A stretch of 60,697 nt of DNA. Source: Thermoplasmata archaeon (lineage in GTDB: Archaea; Thermoplasmatota; Thermoplasmata; Lutacidiplasmatales; UBA184). A program made the position numbers and the translations under genes. The stretch is from assembly GCA_027314915.1 (NCBI GenBank), contig DAHUZZ010000011.1, forward strand, positions 1 through 60,697, given 5' to 3'. The notes below the pieces were generated by a model. That model worked only from the letters and a program-made list of their open reading frames with translations, was not told the DNA's origin and made no database searches. Shown here in pieces: positions 12,024 through 20,819 of this stretch. Position 1 is the stretch's first letter; each line of letters starts with the position of its first letter.

Positions 12024-12473
12024 CTACGGCTCCGACGGCGGGACCGGGGGCCCGACGCCCCCCGGGGCGTGCGCCGGCGACCTCGAGGGGTGCAGCGAAC
12101 TGCCGTCCCGCAGTTCGCCATGGTAGCCCAGGAGCCAGAGGAGGTCGCTGTGGCGCGTGCACAGGGCGAACTTGGACTCGCGCTCGGGCCCGTTCCCCGC
12201 GGAGATCGTATTCTCGGCGACGGTGCCCGAGCAGGTCGGCCCGAGGAGCGCCTCCGAGGGAGCGTGCCCGGCGGCGAACAGGTAGGCGGACCGGAAGTCG
12301 CACTTCGCCTCCCGGGCCGCGGACGAACGGTGACCCTTCGGTTCCGCGGCGGGCATCGAGGGTACCGGGGACCGGCTGGACGCCGATGCCTCGGCCTCGC
12401 GGGTGACGGACACGATGATCCCGGACCCCGGCGAGCGTCCCGGCCCCCAAAGGTCGTCGAGACCTGTAGGCAT
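12024..12473 (-). CDS. Hypothetical Cys-containing protein (149 aa)
   Basis: The central part (about residues 50-135) has strongly coding codon use and globular composition: AKCDFRSAYLFAAGHAPSEA, a GPTCSGTVAENT segment and FALCTRHSDLLWLLGYHGEL. Three cysteines and several histidines could bind metal, but no known motif is clear. The C-terminus is Pro/Gly-rich. The true start may be the ATG at 12473 or 12356. It is divergent from purS with 189 bp between, including a run of nine C at 12491-12499. I do not recognise the family. Confidence 0.6.
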   Translation of the reverse strand: MPTGLDDLWGPGRSPGSGIIVSVTREAEASASSRSPVPSMPAAEPKGHRSSAAREAKCDFRSAYLFAAGHAPSEALLGPTCSGTVAENTISAGNGPERESKFALCTRHSDLLWLLGYHGELRDGSSLHPSRSPAHAPGGVGPPVPPSEP

Positions 12474-12662
12474 GGAGACAGATGTAGCTTCCCCCCCCCG
12501 CAGTTACGACAAACTGTACGCGGATAGGATTCCCCCCTCCGGGATTTCGAGGGCCGGCGAGCGGCGCCGGACGGTGCGCCGCCGCGACCCACTTGCCGAC
12601 GAAGGCGGGCAGAAGTCACCGTTAAGTGGTCGGACCCGCTCGAAGCGGCGCGAGGGGTTCGG

Positions 12663-12929
12663 GTGGGCTCAGGTCCTTCGGGTCCGACCGTCGGGGTGCG
12701 CGTCGAGCTCAAACCCGGCATCCTGGATGCCGAGGCGGACAACATCGAGAAGTCGCTCCGCCTGCTCGGCCTTTCGGAGATCGCCTCCGTGCATACCGCC
12801 CGGGTCTACGAGCTCACCTTCCAGGGCGTGGACCTGCCGACGGCGCATGCCCTCGCCCAGCGCGCCGTGGACCAGCTCCTCGCCAACCCGGTGATCCACC
12901 GGGTGACCCTCGTCGATCAGGGTGGCTGA
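12663..12929 (+). CDS. purS: Phosphoribosylformylglycinamidine synthase subunit PurS
   Basis: The 88-aa product matches PurS: VRVELKPGILDAEADNIEKS, then LRLLGLSEIASVHTARVYEL, a short alpha/beta dimer-forming protein. PurS bridges the amidotransferase PurQ and the synthase PurL in the fourth step of purine synthesis. The start is a GTG at 12663; a weak TATA-like CGTTAAGTGG lies at about 12623-12632. The end overlaps purL by 8 nt. purQ is not in this window. Confidence 0.92.
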   Translation: MGSGPSGPTVGVRVELKPGILDAEADNIEKSLRLLGLSEIASVHTARVYELTFQGVDLPTAHALAQRAVDQLLANPVIHRVTLVDQGG

Positions 12930-15267
12930 GCCCGTGCCTTCCGGCGCGCCGACGTGGGCGGACGGGGTCCGCACCCTCCCCTTCACGACGGCCCCGCTCC
13001 GGGAGCTCGAGCGGACGAACGCGACGAGCAAGTGGGGCTTCGATCGCGCGGAGCTCGCCCGCATCCGGGAGTACTTCCGTCGCGAAGGTCGCGACCCGAC
13101 CGACGTCGAGCTCGCCGGCCTCGCGCAGAGCTGGAGCGAGCATTGCAGCTACAAGAGCTCCCGACCGATCCTCCGGAAGCACTTCGGCCGGCTGCCGAAG
13201 GCCGCCCGGGTCCTGGGCACGGGAGATGCCGGCGTGATCGCCTTCGAGCCCGGATGGGCCTACGCCCTCCGGATCGAGTCGCACAACCACCCGTCGGCGG
13301 TCGAGCCGTACGGCGGGGCCGCCACGGGCATCGGCGGCATCCTTCGGGATGTCCTCGCGGTGGGGGCCAAGCCCGTCGCGCTGGCCGACCCGATCTTCTT
13401 CGGTCCCCCGGAGCTCCCGCCCGAGCAGGTCCCGCCGGGCGTGAAGAGCCCCCGTTACCTGCTGAGCGGGGTCGTCGCGGGGATCCGGGACTACGGCAAC
13501 CGGGTGGGCGTGCCCACGGTCTCGGGGGGCGTCTACTTCGATCCGGCCTACACCGTGAACCCGCTCGTGAACGTCGGCTGTGTCGGCCTGCTGCGCCGGC
13601 GGGACCTTCGCCCGAACCGTGCGGCCGCCGCCGGCGACCGGCTCGTCCTGGTCGGAGGCTCCACGGGCCGGGACGGGATCGGCGGCGTGGCGTTCGCCTC
13701 GAAGGAGCTCGACGAGCGGAGCGAGGAGGAATCCCGCGGGGCGGTCCAGCTGGGCAATCCGATCATGAAGGAGCCGCTGATCCACGCCTGCCTCGAGGCC
13801 TACCAGCGGGGCCTCGTCCGGGGCGTGAAGGACCTCGGAGGGGGCGGCCTGGCGACCGCCGCGGGGGAGCTCGTGCACGCCGGGGGCTTCGGCCTCGAGA
13901 TCGCGCTCGACCGGGTCCCGCTCCGCGAACCGGGACTCTCCCCGTGGGAGATCTGGATCAGCGAATCGCAGGAACGGATGATCCTCGACGTTCCGCCGCG
14001 GCACGTTGCGGAGCTGCTCGCCGTCTTCGCGAAGCATGACGTGCCGGCGACCGAGGTGGGCACGGTGGTCCCGGGGCACCGGGAGCGCCTCACCTTCCTC
14101 GGCGCGCCGGCCTCGGACCTCGAGCTCGCCTTCCGGATCGAGCCCGAGCCGGCGCCCCGTCCGGCCCGCCGACGCTCCGCCCGATCCGCCAGGAGCCCCC
14201 GGTCCCCCCTCGGGAGCCCGCAAGCGCTCCTCGAGGACCTCCTCCTGGCCCCGGACTCGCTCTCCCGCGAGCCGGTGATCCGGGTCTACGACCACGAGGT
14301 CCAAGGCCGGACGGTCGTGAAGCCGCTCCACGGGCGGCCCGGGAGCTCGAGCCACGGGGACGCCGCCGTCCTGCGGCCCCGACCGGAGAGCCGGCGCGGG
14401 CTCGCCCTCACCGTCGCGGCCCAGCCCTGGAGCTGCCGGATCGACCCGTACCACGGCGCGATCGCCGTGGTCGAGGAGGCGTGCCGCAACCTCTACGCGG
14501 TGGGGGCGCGACCGGACTCCTTCACGGACTGCCTCAACTTCGGGAACCCGGAGGACCCGGGCGTGATGGCCGAGCTCGACGGGGCCGTCCGGGGGCTCGC
14601 GGAGGGAGCGCGCGCCTTCGATCTCGTGGTCCCTTCCGGCAACGTGAGCCTGTACAACGGCGGGCGGGGTCGGGGGATCCCCCCGACCCCGGTGCTCCTG
14701 GCGGTGGGCGTGGTGCCCGATCTCACCCGGGCCGTCACGAGCGACCTCAAGGAAGCGGGGGATCCCCTCTACCTCGTGGGGAAGAGCTCGCCCGAGCTCG
14801 GGGGGTCGCTCTACGCCCGACGGACGGGGGCCGCGGGCGGGAAGCTCCCGCCCACCGACCCGGCGGCCCTCCGGCGGATCGGGGAGGCGCTGCTCGACGC
14901 CGGCGGACGCGGGCTCCTTCGCGCCGTCCACGACCTCTCCGACGGCGGCCTCGCGGTCACCCTGCCGGAGATGGCCTTCGGCGGCGGGCTCGGGTTCGAG
15001 GTCGACCTCGCCGCCACCGGGCTCGGCCGTGCGCCGCTCGCCCTGGCGGCCGAGGGGGCCTCGCGGTTCGTCGTCGAGGTCGCCCGGGACCGCGAGGAGG
15101 CGTTCCTTCGACGGTTCTCGACGCTCCCCCATGGCCGCCTGGGCACGGTCGCCCCGGGCCCGGGAAGGTTCCGGTTCGGCGCGGCCACGGTCGCGGAGCT
15201 CGACCCCGACCGGCTCTACCCGCGCTGGCGGGCCGGGATCGATGCGGCCGCCGAGCCCCGACCGTGA
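12922..15267 (+). CDS. purL: Phosphoribosylformylglycinamidine synthase subunit PurL
   Basis: The 781-aa protein is the small-type PurL of archaea and Gram-positive bacteria. It contains the catalytic SWSEHCSYKSSRP segment near residues 70-85 (His as active-site base). The two repeated AIR-synthase-like halves show ESHNHPSAVEPYGGAATGIG and DLGGGGLATAAGEL in the first half, and HGAIAVVEEACRNLYAVGAR and DLSDGGLAVTLPEMA in the second. It uses ATP and ammonia from PurQ to form FGAM. The start is GTG at 12922. Its last bases GTGA overlap the dph6 start. Confidence 0.96.
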   Translation: MAEPVPSGAPTWADGVRTLPFTTAPLRELERTNATSKWGFDRAELARIREYFRREGRDPTDVELAGLAQSWSEHCSYKSSRPILRKHFGRLPKAARVLGTGDAGVIAFEPGWAYALRIESHNHPSAVEPYGGAATGIGGILRDVLAVGAKPVALADPIFFGPPELPPEQVPPGVKSPRYLLSGVVAGIRDYGNRVGVPTVSGGVYFDPAYTVNPLVNVGCVGLLRRRDLRPNRAAAAGDRLVLVGGSTGRDGIGGVAFASKELDERSEEESRGAVQLGNPIMKEPLIHACLEAYQRGLVRGVKDLGGGGLATAAGELVHAGGFGLEIALDRVPLREPGLSPWEIWISESQERMILDVPPRHVAELLAVFAKHDVPATEVGTVVPGHRERLTFLGAPASDLELAFRIEPEPAPRPARRRSARSARSPRSPLGSPQALLEDLLLAPDSLSREPVIRVYDHEVQGRTVVKPLHGRPGSSSHGDAAVLRPRPESRRGLALTVAAQPWSCRIDPYHGAIAVVEEACRNLYAVGARPDSFTDCLNFGNPEDPGVMAELDGAVRGLAEGARAFDLVVPSGNVSLYNGGRGRGIPPTPVLLAVGVVPDLTRAVTSDLKEAGDPLYLVGKSSPELGGSLYARRTGAAGGKLPPTDPAALRRIGEALLDAGGRGLLRAVHDLSDGGLAVTLPEMAFGGGLGFEVDLAATGLGRAPLALAAEGASRFVVEVARDREEAFLRRFSTLPHGRLGTVAPGPGRFRFGAATVAELDPDRLYPRWRAGIDAAAEPRP

Positions 15268-15941
15268 CCGTCACGGCGCTGATCTCCGGCGGGAAGGATT
15301 CGGTCTACTCGGCCTACCTGGCGGAGACGCAGGGCTGGCCCGTCGACGAGATCCTCACGCTGGCCCCGAGCGACCCGGAGTCGTTCCTCTACCACACCCC
15401 CAACCTGGACCTTGTCGGCCTCCAGGCGGCGGCGTGGGGCCGTCCGCACCGTCTCGTCCCGATCCCGCAGGGAGGTCCCGCGGCCGAAGAGGCGGCGCTC
15501 ACCGCCGCGCTCGGCTCCGCGGGGAACGTCATCGTCGCCGGCGCGATCGCCTCGAACTACCAGTGGGCTCGGCTCCATCGGGTCTGCTACCGCCTCGGGC
15601 GCCGGCTCTACACCCCGCTCTGGGGAAAACCGGGGGAGCGCGTCGTCCGGGAGGAGATCGGCGCGGGGCTCGACATCCGGTTCGCCCACCTGGCCGCCGA
15701 GCCGCTCACGCCCGAGCTCGCCGGCGCCCGGCTCGATGGCGAGCGCCTGGCCGACCTCGTGCGTCGGAGTGCTTCGGTCCGCGCCTTCCATGTGGCCGGA
15801 GAGGGGGGCGAGTACGAGAGCCTCGTCGTCGACGCCCCCTTCTGGACCTCGCGGATCGTCTGGGAGGGCGCGAGCTCCACGACCCAGGGCGGCGTCACGA
15901 CCTGGCGCCCCACCGGGGCGCGGCTCGAACCCCACCCCTAG
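15264..15941 (+). CDS. dph6: Diphthine--ammonia ligase (Dph6-like PP-loop ATPase)
   Basis: The 225-aa protein opens with the PP-loop ISGGKDSVYSAYLAE and carries the family C-terminal block AGEGGEYESLVVDAPFW. It is the length of archaeal Dph6 alone, without the eukaryotic YjgF domains. Dph6 amidates diphthine on elongation factor 2, the last step of diphthamide synthesis. It starts with GTG overlapping the purL stop by 4 nt (GTGA), so translation is probably coupled. No EF-2 gene is in the window. Confidence 0.9.
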   Translation: MTVTALISGGKDSVYSAYLAETQGWPVDEILTLAPSDPESFLYHTPNLDLVGLQAAAWGRPHRLVPIPQGGPAAEEAALTAALGSAGNVIVAGAIASNYQWARLHRVCYRLGRRLYTPLWGKPGERVVREEIGAGLDIRFAHLAAEPLTPELAGARLDGERLADLVRRSASVRAFHVAGEGGEYESLVVDAPFWTSRIVWEGASSTTQGGVTTWRPTGARLEPHP

Positions 15942-15964
15942 CGGCGCGCCCGTCTTCCGGCGTA

Positions 15965-15974
15965 CGGTTTACCC
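15965..15974 (+). promoter_or_regulatory. TATA box for the methyltransferase gene
   Basis: CGGTTTACCC is centred about 25 nt before the GTG at 15994, which fits leaderless transcription and decides that start. Confidence 0.5.
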
Positions 15975-15993
15975 CCCGGCGACTCCCCCGGTC

Positions 15994-16752
15994 GTGCCGG
16001 GAGCGGCGGCCTCGAAGGAGCTCGACGGATCGCTCGCCCGCGCCCTCGGCACTGCGGCGGCGCTCCCCGACCGCCGTTGGATCGCCCAGCTGACCGGGGC
16101 CTCCGACGCCACGATCGACCGGACGCTCCGCGAGCTCACGGCCCGCCGCGGCGAGGAGGAGCGGATCCGGGCCACGCTCCGCGCGGGCGGCCGCGAGTTC
16201 TACGCGCAGATCCAGGCCCCGTTCGAGCTGTACGCCCTGACCCGGATCCTCCGACCCCGCCACGTGGTCGAGCTCGGGGTCTCGAGCGGCATCTCCTCGA
16301 CCCACTTCCTGCTCGGGCTCGCGAAGAACCGGGGGGGCTCGCTCCACTCGATCGACCTCCCCACCTTCCAGGCCGGGGCGGTCCACCGGGCGGACGAGTC
16401 GCCGGTCGCCATCCCGCCGGACCGCGCCAGCGGATGGGCGGTGCCGAAGCGGCTCCGGAGGAAGTGGGACCTCCGGATCGGGCCCGCGCAGGAGCTCCTG
16501 GTCCCGCTCGTCTCCGAGCTGCCCGGGATCGACCTCTTCCTCCACGACGACCTCCACACGCCGCGCCACCTCAAGTTCGAGCTCGGGACGATCCGGCCGA
16601 AGCTCCGCCCGGGCAGCGTGGTGCTCGCGGACAACACGAACTGGACCGGGCGCTCGTTCCCCGACTTCGCCCGCCGGCTCGGGACCCGCCCCTACCGCCG
16701 CCGGGGGACCCACCTGATGGGCCTGCGGGTCCCCGGGCCGCCCGCAGCGTAG
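15994..16752 (+). CDS. Class I SAM-dependent methyltransferase-like protein
   Basis: The product is 252 aa. The SAM-binding glycine-rich strand-loop is [15 protein letters not shown] (about residues 92-106). Next come the acidic [10 protein letters not shown] segment that would hold the ribose, and [16 protein letters not shown] and [11 protein letters not shown]. This arrangement is typical of the Methyltransf_24/CmcI-like group acting on small or natural-product substrates. The N-terminal 80 residues are helical. The GTG start is chosen from the TATA position. The substrate is unknown. Confidence 0.78.
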   Translation: MPGAAASKELDGSLARALGTAAALPDRRWIAQLTGASDATIDRTLRELTARRGEEERIRATLRAGGREFYAQIQAPFELYALTRILRPRHVVELGVSSGISSTHFLLGLAKNRGGSLHSIDLPTFQAGAVHRADESPVAIPPDRASGWAVPKRLRRKWDLRIGPAQELLVPLVSELPGIDLFLHDDLHTPRHLKFELGTIRPKLRPGSVVLADNTNWTGRSFPDFARRLGTRPYRRRGTHLMGLRVPGPPAA

Positions 16753-16774
16753 TCCGGTCCGGAGGGTCGGCGCG

Positions 16775-16784
16775 GGCTTTATGG
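16775..16784 (+). promoter_or_regulatory. TATA box for the acyl-CoA mutase gene
   Basis: GGCTTTATGG is centred 27 nt before the GTG at 16807, indicating a leaderless mRNA. Confidence 0.55.
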
Positions 16785-16806
16785 AGCCCCGGCGCTTGGA
16801 ATCGAC

Positions 16807-18531
16807 GTGGCGCTGAGCCGTACCCGCCCCGCCGGGACGGAGCCGACCCCCGCTCCGGGGAGCTCGGCCTCCCGGTCGGCCTACCGCGAGGAGCACCGCC
16901 GCTGGGAGGAGGAGACGCTCGCTCCGGCGCTCAAGAGGTCGCCGGAGCGCGAGGAGGAGTTCCGGACGCTCGGCGGGATCCCCGTCGGCCGGCTGTACAC
17001 GCCGCTCAACTCCCCCGTCGATCCCGAGCAGCTCGGCTACCCCGGCCAGTTCCCGTACACGCGCGGGGTGCACCCGACGATGTACCGCGGCCGGGTCTGG
17101 TCGATGCGGATGTTCTCCGGGTTCGGCACCCCCGAGGACACCAACCGGCGGTTCCGCTACCTCCTCGCCCACGGCGAGAGCGGTCTCTCGATCGCCTTCG
17201 ACGATCCCACGCTGTACGGCATCGACGCCGACGACCCCGAGGCGGCCGGGGAGGTCGGCAAGTGCGGCGTGAACGTCTCGTCGCTCCCCGACATGCAGCG
17301 GCTCCTCGAGGGGATCCCGCTCGACCGGGTCACGACGAGCATGACGATCAACGGCCCGGCCAACATCGTCTGGGGGATGTACCTCCTCACGGCGAAGCGG
17401 CACCGGGTCGCCCCGGAGGCGCTCGGCGGGACCACCCAGAACGACATCCTGAAGGAGTACATCGCGCAGAAGGAGTTCCTCTACCCGCCCCCGGCCGCCC
17501 TCCGGCTCGTCATCGACACGATCGTCTACGGCTCGGAGCACCTCCCGAAGTGGAACCCGGTCTCGGTCTCCGGCTACCACATCCGGGAGGCCGGCTCGAC
17601 CGCGGCGCAGGAGCTCGCCTTCACGCTGGCCGACGGGATGACCTACGTCGAGGAGACGGTGAAGCGGGGCGTCCCCGTGGACGACTTCGCCCCGCGGCTC
17701 TCCTTCTTCTTCAATTCCCACAACGACTTCTTCGAGGAGATCGCGAAGTTCCGTGCCGCCCGGCGGCTGTGGGCGGAGACGATGCGCGACCGCTTCCACG
17801 CGAAGAAGCCCCGGTCGATGTGGCTGCGGTTCCACACCCAGACCGCCGGCTGCTCCTGCACGGCGCAGCAGCCCGAGCTCAACATCGTCCGGACCACGAT
17901 CCAGGCGCTCGCGGGCGTGCTCGGCGGCACCCAGTCGCTCCACACCAACTCCTACGACGAGGCGCTCCAGCTCCCCACCGAGGACGCGGTCCGGATCGCG
18001 CTCCGCACGCAGCAGATCCTCGCGAGCGAGAGCGGGGTCGCCGAGGCGGTGGACCCGTTCGGCGGGAGCTACTACGTCGAGTGGCTCACCGAACGCATGT
18101 GCGAGGAGGCCCGGAAGTACTTCGACCGCATCGACGCGATGGGCGGGGTGGTCGCGGGCATCGAGCGCGGCTTCTTCCAGCGGGAGATCCAGGAGGCCTC
18201 CTTCCGCTACCAGCGGGAGGTGGAGTCCGCGTCCCGCAAGGTGGTCGGCGTGAACGCCTACACGGTCGACGCGCCGATCACCGTGCCACGGCTGAAGATC
18301 TCCGAGGCGGCGCGCACGCGCCAGAGCCGGCTGCTCCGGAAGCTCCGCGCCGACCGGGACCCGGCGCGCCATGCCCGCGCGCTGGAGGCGCTCCGGCGGG
18401 CGGCGCGCGACGAGCGGGCGAACACGATGCCCGCCGTGCTCGCGGCGCTCGAGGCCCGGGCGACCCTCGGGGAGATCGTGCACGCCTTCCAGGACGTCTT
18501 CGGTTCCTACCGCGAGCGGTCGATGTACTGA
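16807..18531 (+). CDS. Acyl-CoA mutase large subunit (isobutyryl-CoA-mutase-type residues)
   Basis: The 574-aa protein is the TIM-barrel, acyl-CoA-binding subunit of the B12-dependent acyl-CoA mutase family; it lacks the C-terminal B12 domain. Conserved blocks include [33 protein letters not shown] with the Tyr-His pair (Y257-H258), and [16 protein letters not shown]. Residues that set substrate choice are F103, A130 and Q221, aligned by eye with methylmalonyl-CoA mutase Y89, A116 and R207. Phe and Gln at these places are the published isobutyryl-CoA mutase signature, so I do not call it mcmA. The partner B12 subunit and a MeaB-type chaperone are not in the window. Confidence 0.88.
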   Translation: MALSRTRPAGTEPTPAPGSSASRSAYREEHRRWEEETLAPALKRSPEREEEFRTLGGIPVGRLYTPLNSPVDPEQLGYPGQFPYTRGVHPTMYRGRVWSMRMFSGFGTPEDTNRRFRYLLAHGESGLSIAFDDPTLYGIDADDPEAAGEVGKCGVNVSSLPDMQRLLEGIPLDRVTTSMTINGPANIVWGMYLLTAKRHRVAPEALGGTTQNDILKEYIAQKEFLYPPPAALRLVIDTIVYGSEHLPKWNPVSVSGYHIREAGSTAAQELAFTLADGMTYVEETVKRGVPVDDFAPRLSFFFNSHNDFFEEIAKFRAARRLWAETMRDRFHAKKPRSMWLRFHTQTAGCSCTAQQPELNIVRTTIQALAGVLGGTQSLHTNSYDEALQLPTEDAVRIALRTQQILASESGVAEAVDPFGGSYYVEWLTERMCEEARKYFDRIDAMGGVVAGIERGFFQREIQEASFRYQREVESASRKVVGVNAYTVDAPITVPRLKISEAARTRQSRLLRKLRADRDPARHARALEALRRAARDERANTMPAVLAALEARATLGEIVHAFQDVFGSYRERSMY

Positions 18532-18555
18532 GGGGAGGTCGACCCCGCCCGTCGC

Positions 18556-19995
18556 ATGCCCGCGAAGCGTCGTGCCCCGGTGCGGCCTCCCACGGTCCCG
18601 GGCTACTCGGAGGCGCTCCGTCGCATGTACCTGCGGCGCAGGTTCGGGATGCGGCCCGGGCTCGCGACGATCCGCGCGCTCCTCGGGGAGCTCGATCACC
18701 CGGAGCGGAGCTTCCCGTCGATCCACGTCGCGGGCAGCAAGGGGAAGGGCTCCGTCTCCGCCATCGCCGCGTCGGTGCTCTCCCGTGCCGCGGCCCCCGC
18801 CGGCCTCTACACGAGCCCGCACCTCCAGAGCTTCCGCGAGCGGATCCGCGTGGACGGCACGGAGATCCCGCCCGGGCAGGTGGTCCGCGGGCTCGAGGAG
18901 GTGGAGGCGGCGGCCGAGCGGCTCGAGCGCCGCGGGACGATCGAGCACCCGCCGACCTTCTTCGAGATGACCACGGCCCTCGGGCTCGTGCACTTCGCCC
19001 GGAGCCGCGTGGGGTCGGCCGCCATCGAGGTCGGCCTCGGCGGCGAGTTCGACGCCACGAACGTGCTCGATGCCCGGGTCGGGGTCCTCACGACCATCGA
19101 GCTCGAGCACACCGAGATCCTGGGCCCGACCCTCACCGAGGTCGCGCACGCCAAGGCGGGGATCCTGCACCCCGGCATGCGGGCCGTGACCGGCGAGGGG
19201 AAGCCCGAGCCGCTCCGCGAGATCGAGCGGATCGCCGGCCGGCAGGGCGTTCCGCTCTGGCACCTGGGACGCGAGATCCGGATCGAGGACCGCCGCATGG
19301 CCCCGACGGGCCAGCACCTGACGGTCGTCACCCCCCATCGCGAGCACCCGCGGCTCGAGCTCCCCCTCCTGGGCGAGTTCCAGCTCCGGAACGCGGCGCT
19401 CGCGGTCGCCGCCCTCGACCTCTTCGGGGAGGCGACCGGGACCCGGATCCCGGAGGCCGCGCTCCGGCGGGGGCTCAAGGCGGTCCGGTGGCGGGGACGG
19501 CTCGAGCGGATCGAGGCGGGACCGCCGGAGCTCTACCTCGACGTCGCCCACACGCCGGAGAGCGCCCAGGCGCTCGCGGCGAGCCTGGCCGAGATCGCCC
19601 CCTTCCTCGAGCCCGAGGACAATGCGATCCTCTTCGGCTGCCTGGCCGGCAAGCGGGTGGCGGCGATCCTGGATGCGCTCGCGCCCCTCGCCCGGACCCT
19701 CATCGTGACCCCGATCCGCTCCGACCGGTCGATGGAGGTCGGCACGATCAAGCGGGCCGCCTTCGGGCTCTTCCCGCGGGTCATCGTGTCGCCGTCGGCC
19801 GAGGCGGGGCTCCCGCTCGCCCGCGCCGCGACCGCCGCCACGGGGTTCACGGTCGCGACCGGCAGCGACTACCTGGTGGGCGAGCTCCTGAACCTGCTCG
19901 AGGGGGCCCCGGGCGACGAGCCGGATCTCTCCGATCCCACGCTGCGGGCACCGGGCCGGGAGGTCGTGGCGGCCCGGGGGAGCGCACCACCGTGA
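18556..19995 (+). CDS. folC: Folylpolyglutamate synthase/dihydrofolate synthase-like Mur ligase
   Basis: The 479-aa protein has the FolC layout: the omega loop and P-loop [17 protein letters not shown] (about residues 57-73), the central ATP/Mg block [17 protein letters not shown] and [16 protein letters not shown], and the C-terminal [16 protein letters not shown] with the Mur-ligase DxAH motif. It adds glutamate to a pterin or folate-like cofactor; in archaea the acceptor may be a modified folate. It follows the mutase gene by 24 nt and overlaps nth by GTGA. Confidence 0.88.
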   Translation: MPAKRRAPVRPPTVPGYSEALRRMYLRRRFGMRPGLATIRALLGELDHPERSFPSIHVAGSKGKGSVSAIAASVLSRAAAPAGLYTSPHLQSFRERIRVDGTEIPPGQVVRGLEEVEAAAERLERRGTIEHPPTFFEMTTALGLVHFARSRVGSAAIEVGLGGEFDATNVLDARVGVLTTIELEHTEILGPTLTEVAHAKAGILHPGMRAVTGEGKPEPLREIERIAGRQGVPLWHLGREIRIEDRRMAPTGQHLTVVTPHREHPRLELPLLGEFQLRNAALAVAALDLFGEATGTRIPEAALRRGLKAVRWRGRLERIEAGPPELYLDVAHTPESAQALAASLAEIAPFLEPEDNAILFGCLAGKRVAAILDALAPLARTLIVTPIRSDRSMEVGTIKRAAFGLFPRVIVSPSAEAGLPLARAATAATGFTVATGSDYLVGELLNLLEGAPGDEPDLSDPTLRAPGREVVAARGSAPP

Positions 19996-20696
19996 GCCGG
20001 CCGGTCGCGCCCCGCGTCCCGTGGGAGACCGTCCTCGACCGGCTCTCCTCGCTCTACCACACCGGCGACTGGAGGGTGCCGTACCTGCGGGACCATGCCG
20101 AGAACCCGTTCCAGGTGCTGATCGGCACCATCCTGTCGCAGCGGACCCGGGACGCGAACACCGACCGGGCGAGCGCCGCGCTCTTCGCGCGGTTCCCCAC
20201 GCCCGAGGCGATCGCCGCCGCGCGGACCGACGCGATCGAGCGGCTGATCCGGCCCGTCGGGTTCTACCGGGCCAAGGCCCAGAACATCCAGGAGTGCGCG
20301 CGGGCCCTCCTGCTCGAGACCGGCGGCGCGGTGCCCGACGACCTGGACGCGCTCCTCTCCCTTCCGGGGGTCGGGCGCAAGACCGCGAACTGCGTCCTCG
20401 TGTTCGGCTACGGGGAACCGGCGATCCCGGTCGACACGCACGTCCACCGGATCTCGAACCGGCTCGGCCTCGTGCGGACCCGCTCCCCCGAGGAGACGGA
20501 ACGCCGGCTCGAACGGATCGTACCCCGGGAGTACTGGATCCCGATCAACCCGCTCCTGGTCCAGCACGGCCAGAACCTCTGCCGTCCCCACACGCCCCGG
20601 TGCGGGGAGTGCCCGATCCGGGAGTTCTGCCGGACGGGGCGGGCGTGGGAGCGCCGACGGACCGGACCGGTCGGCCGCGCCACGGGCCGGGGCTGA
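19992..20696 (+). CDS. nth: Endonuclease III (DNA glycosylase/AP lyase)
   Basis: The 234-aa protein has the helix-hairpin-helix [13 protein letters not shown] with the catalytic Lys, the downstream catalytic Asp in [15 protein letters not shown], and a C-terminal 4Fe-4S loop with spacing C-x6-C-x2-C-x5-C ([17 protein letters not shown]). It removes oxidised pyrimidines and nicks abasic sites in base-excision repair. The GTG start overlaps the folC stop by 4 nt. The last 20 residues are a basic tail. Confidence 0.94.
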   Translation: MSRPVAPRVPWETVLDRLSSLYHTGDWRVPYLRDHAENPFQVLIGTILSQRTRDANTDRASAALFARFPTPEAIAAARTDAIERLIRPVGFYRAKAQNIQECARALLLETGGAVPDDLDALLSLPGVGRKTANCVLVFGYGEPAIPVDTHVHRISNRLGLVRTRSPEETERRLERIVPREYWIPINPLLVQHGQNLCRPHTPRCGECPIREFCRTGRAWERRRTGPVGRATGRG

Positions 20697-20788
20697 CCGG
20701 ACCGTCCCGGCCGGGCCCGGCGCCGTCGAACCGCCGCCCGCCGGGGGCGCCGCGGTCCCCCCCGCGGGACCCCGGGGGAGTTGCGAAG

Positions 20789-20798
20789 GACTTTTTGG
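20789..20798 (+). promoter_or_regulatory. TATA box for alaS
   Basis: GACTTTTTGG lies about 26 nt before the ATG at 20820, giving a leaderless transcript and supporting that start. Confidence 0.5.
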
Positions 20799-20819
20799 GG
20801 AGGACCGCTCGGACCCCCG

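Noticed and set aside
12491-12499. Run of nine C as a phase-variation tract
   Set aside because: It lies in the non-coding space between divergent genes, and one sequence cannot show length variation.
12663-15267. A purQ gene fused to or within purS-purL
   Set aside because: No glutaminase motif (Cys nucleophile elbow) occurs in this stretch; purQ must be elsewhere.
16807-18531. Naming the mutase gene mcmA (methylmalonyl-CoA mutase)
   Set aside because: The two residues that define methylmalonyl-CoA specificity (Tyr89, Arg207) are Phe and Gln here.
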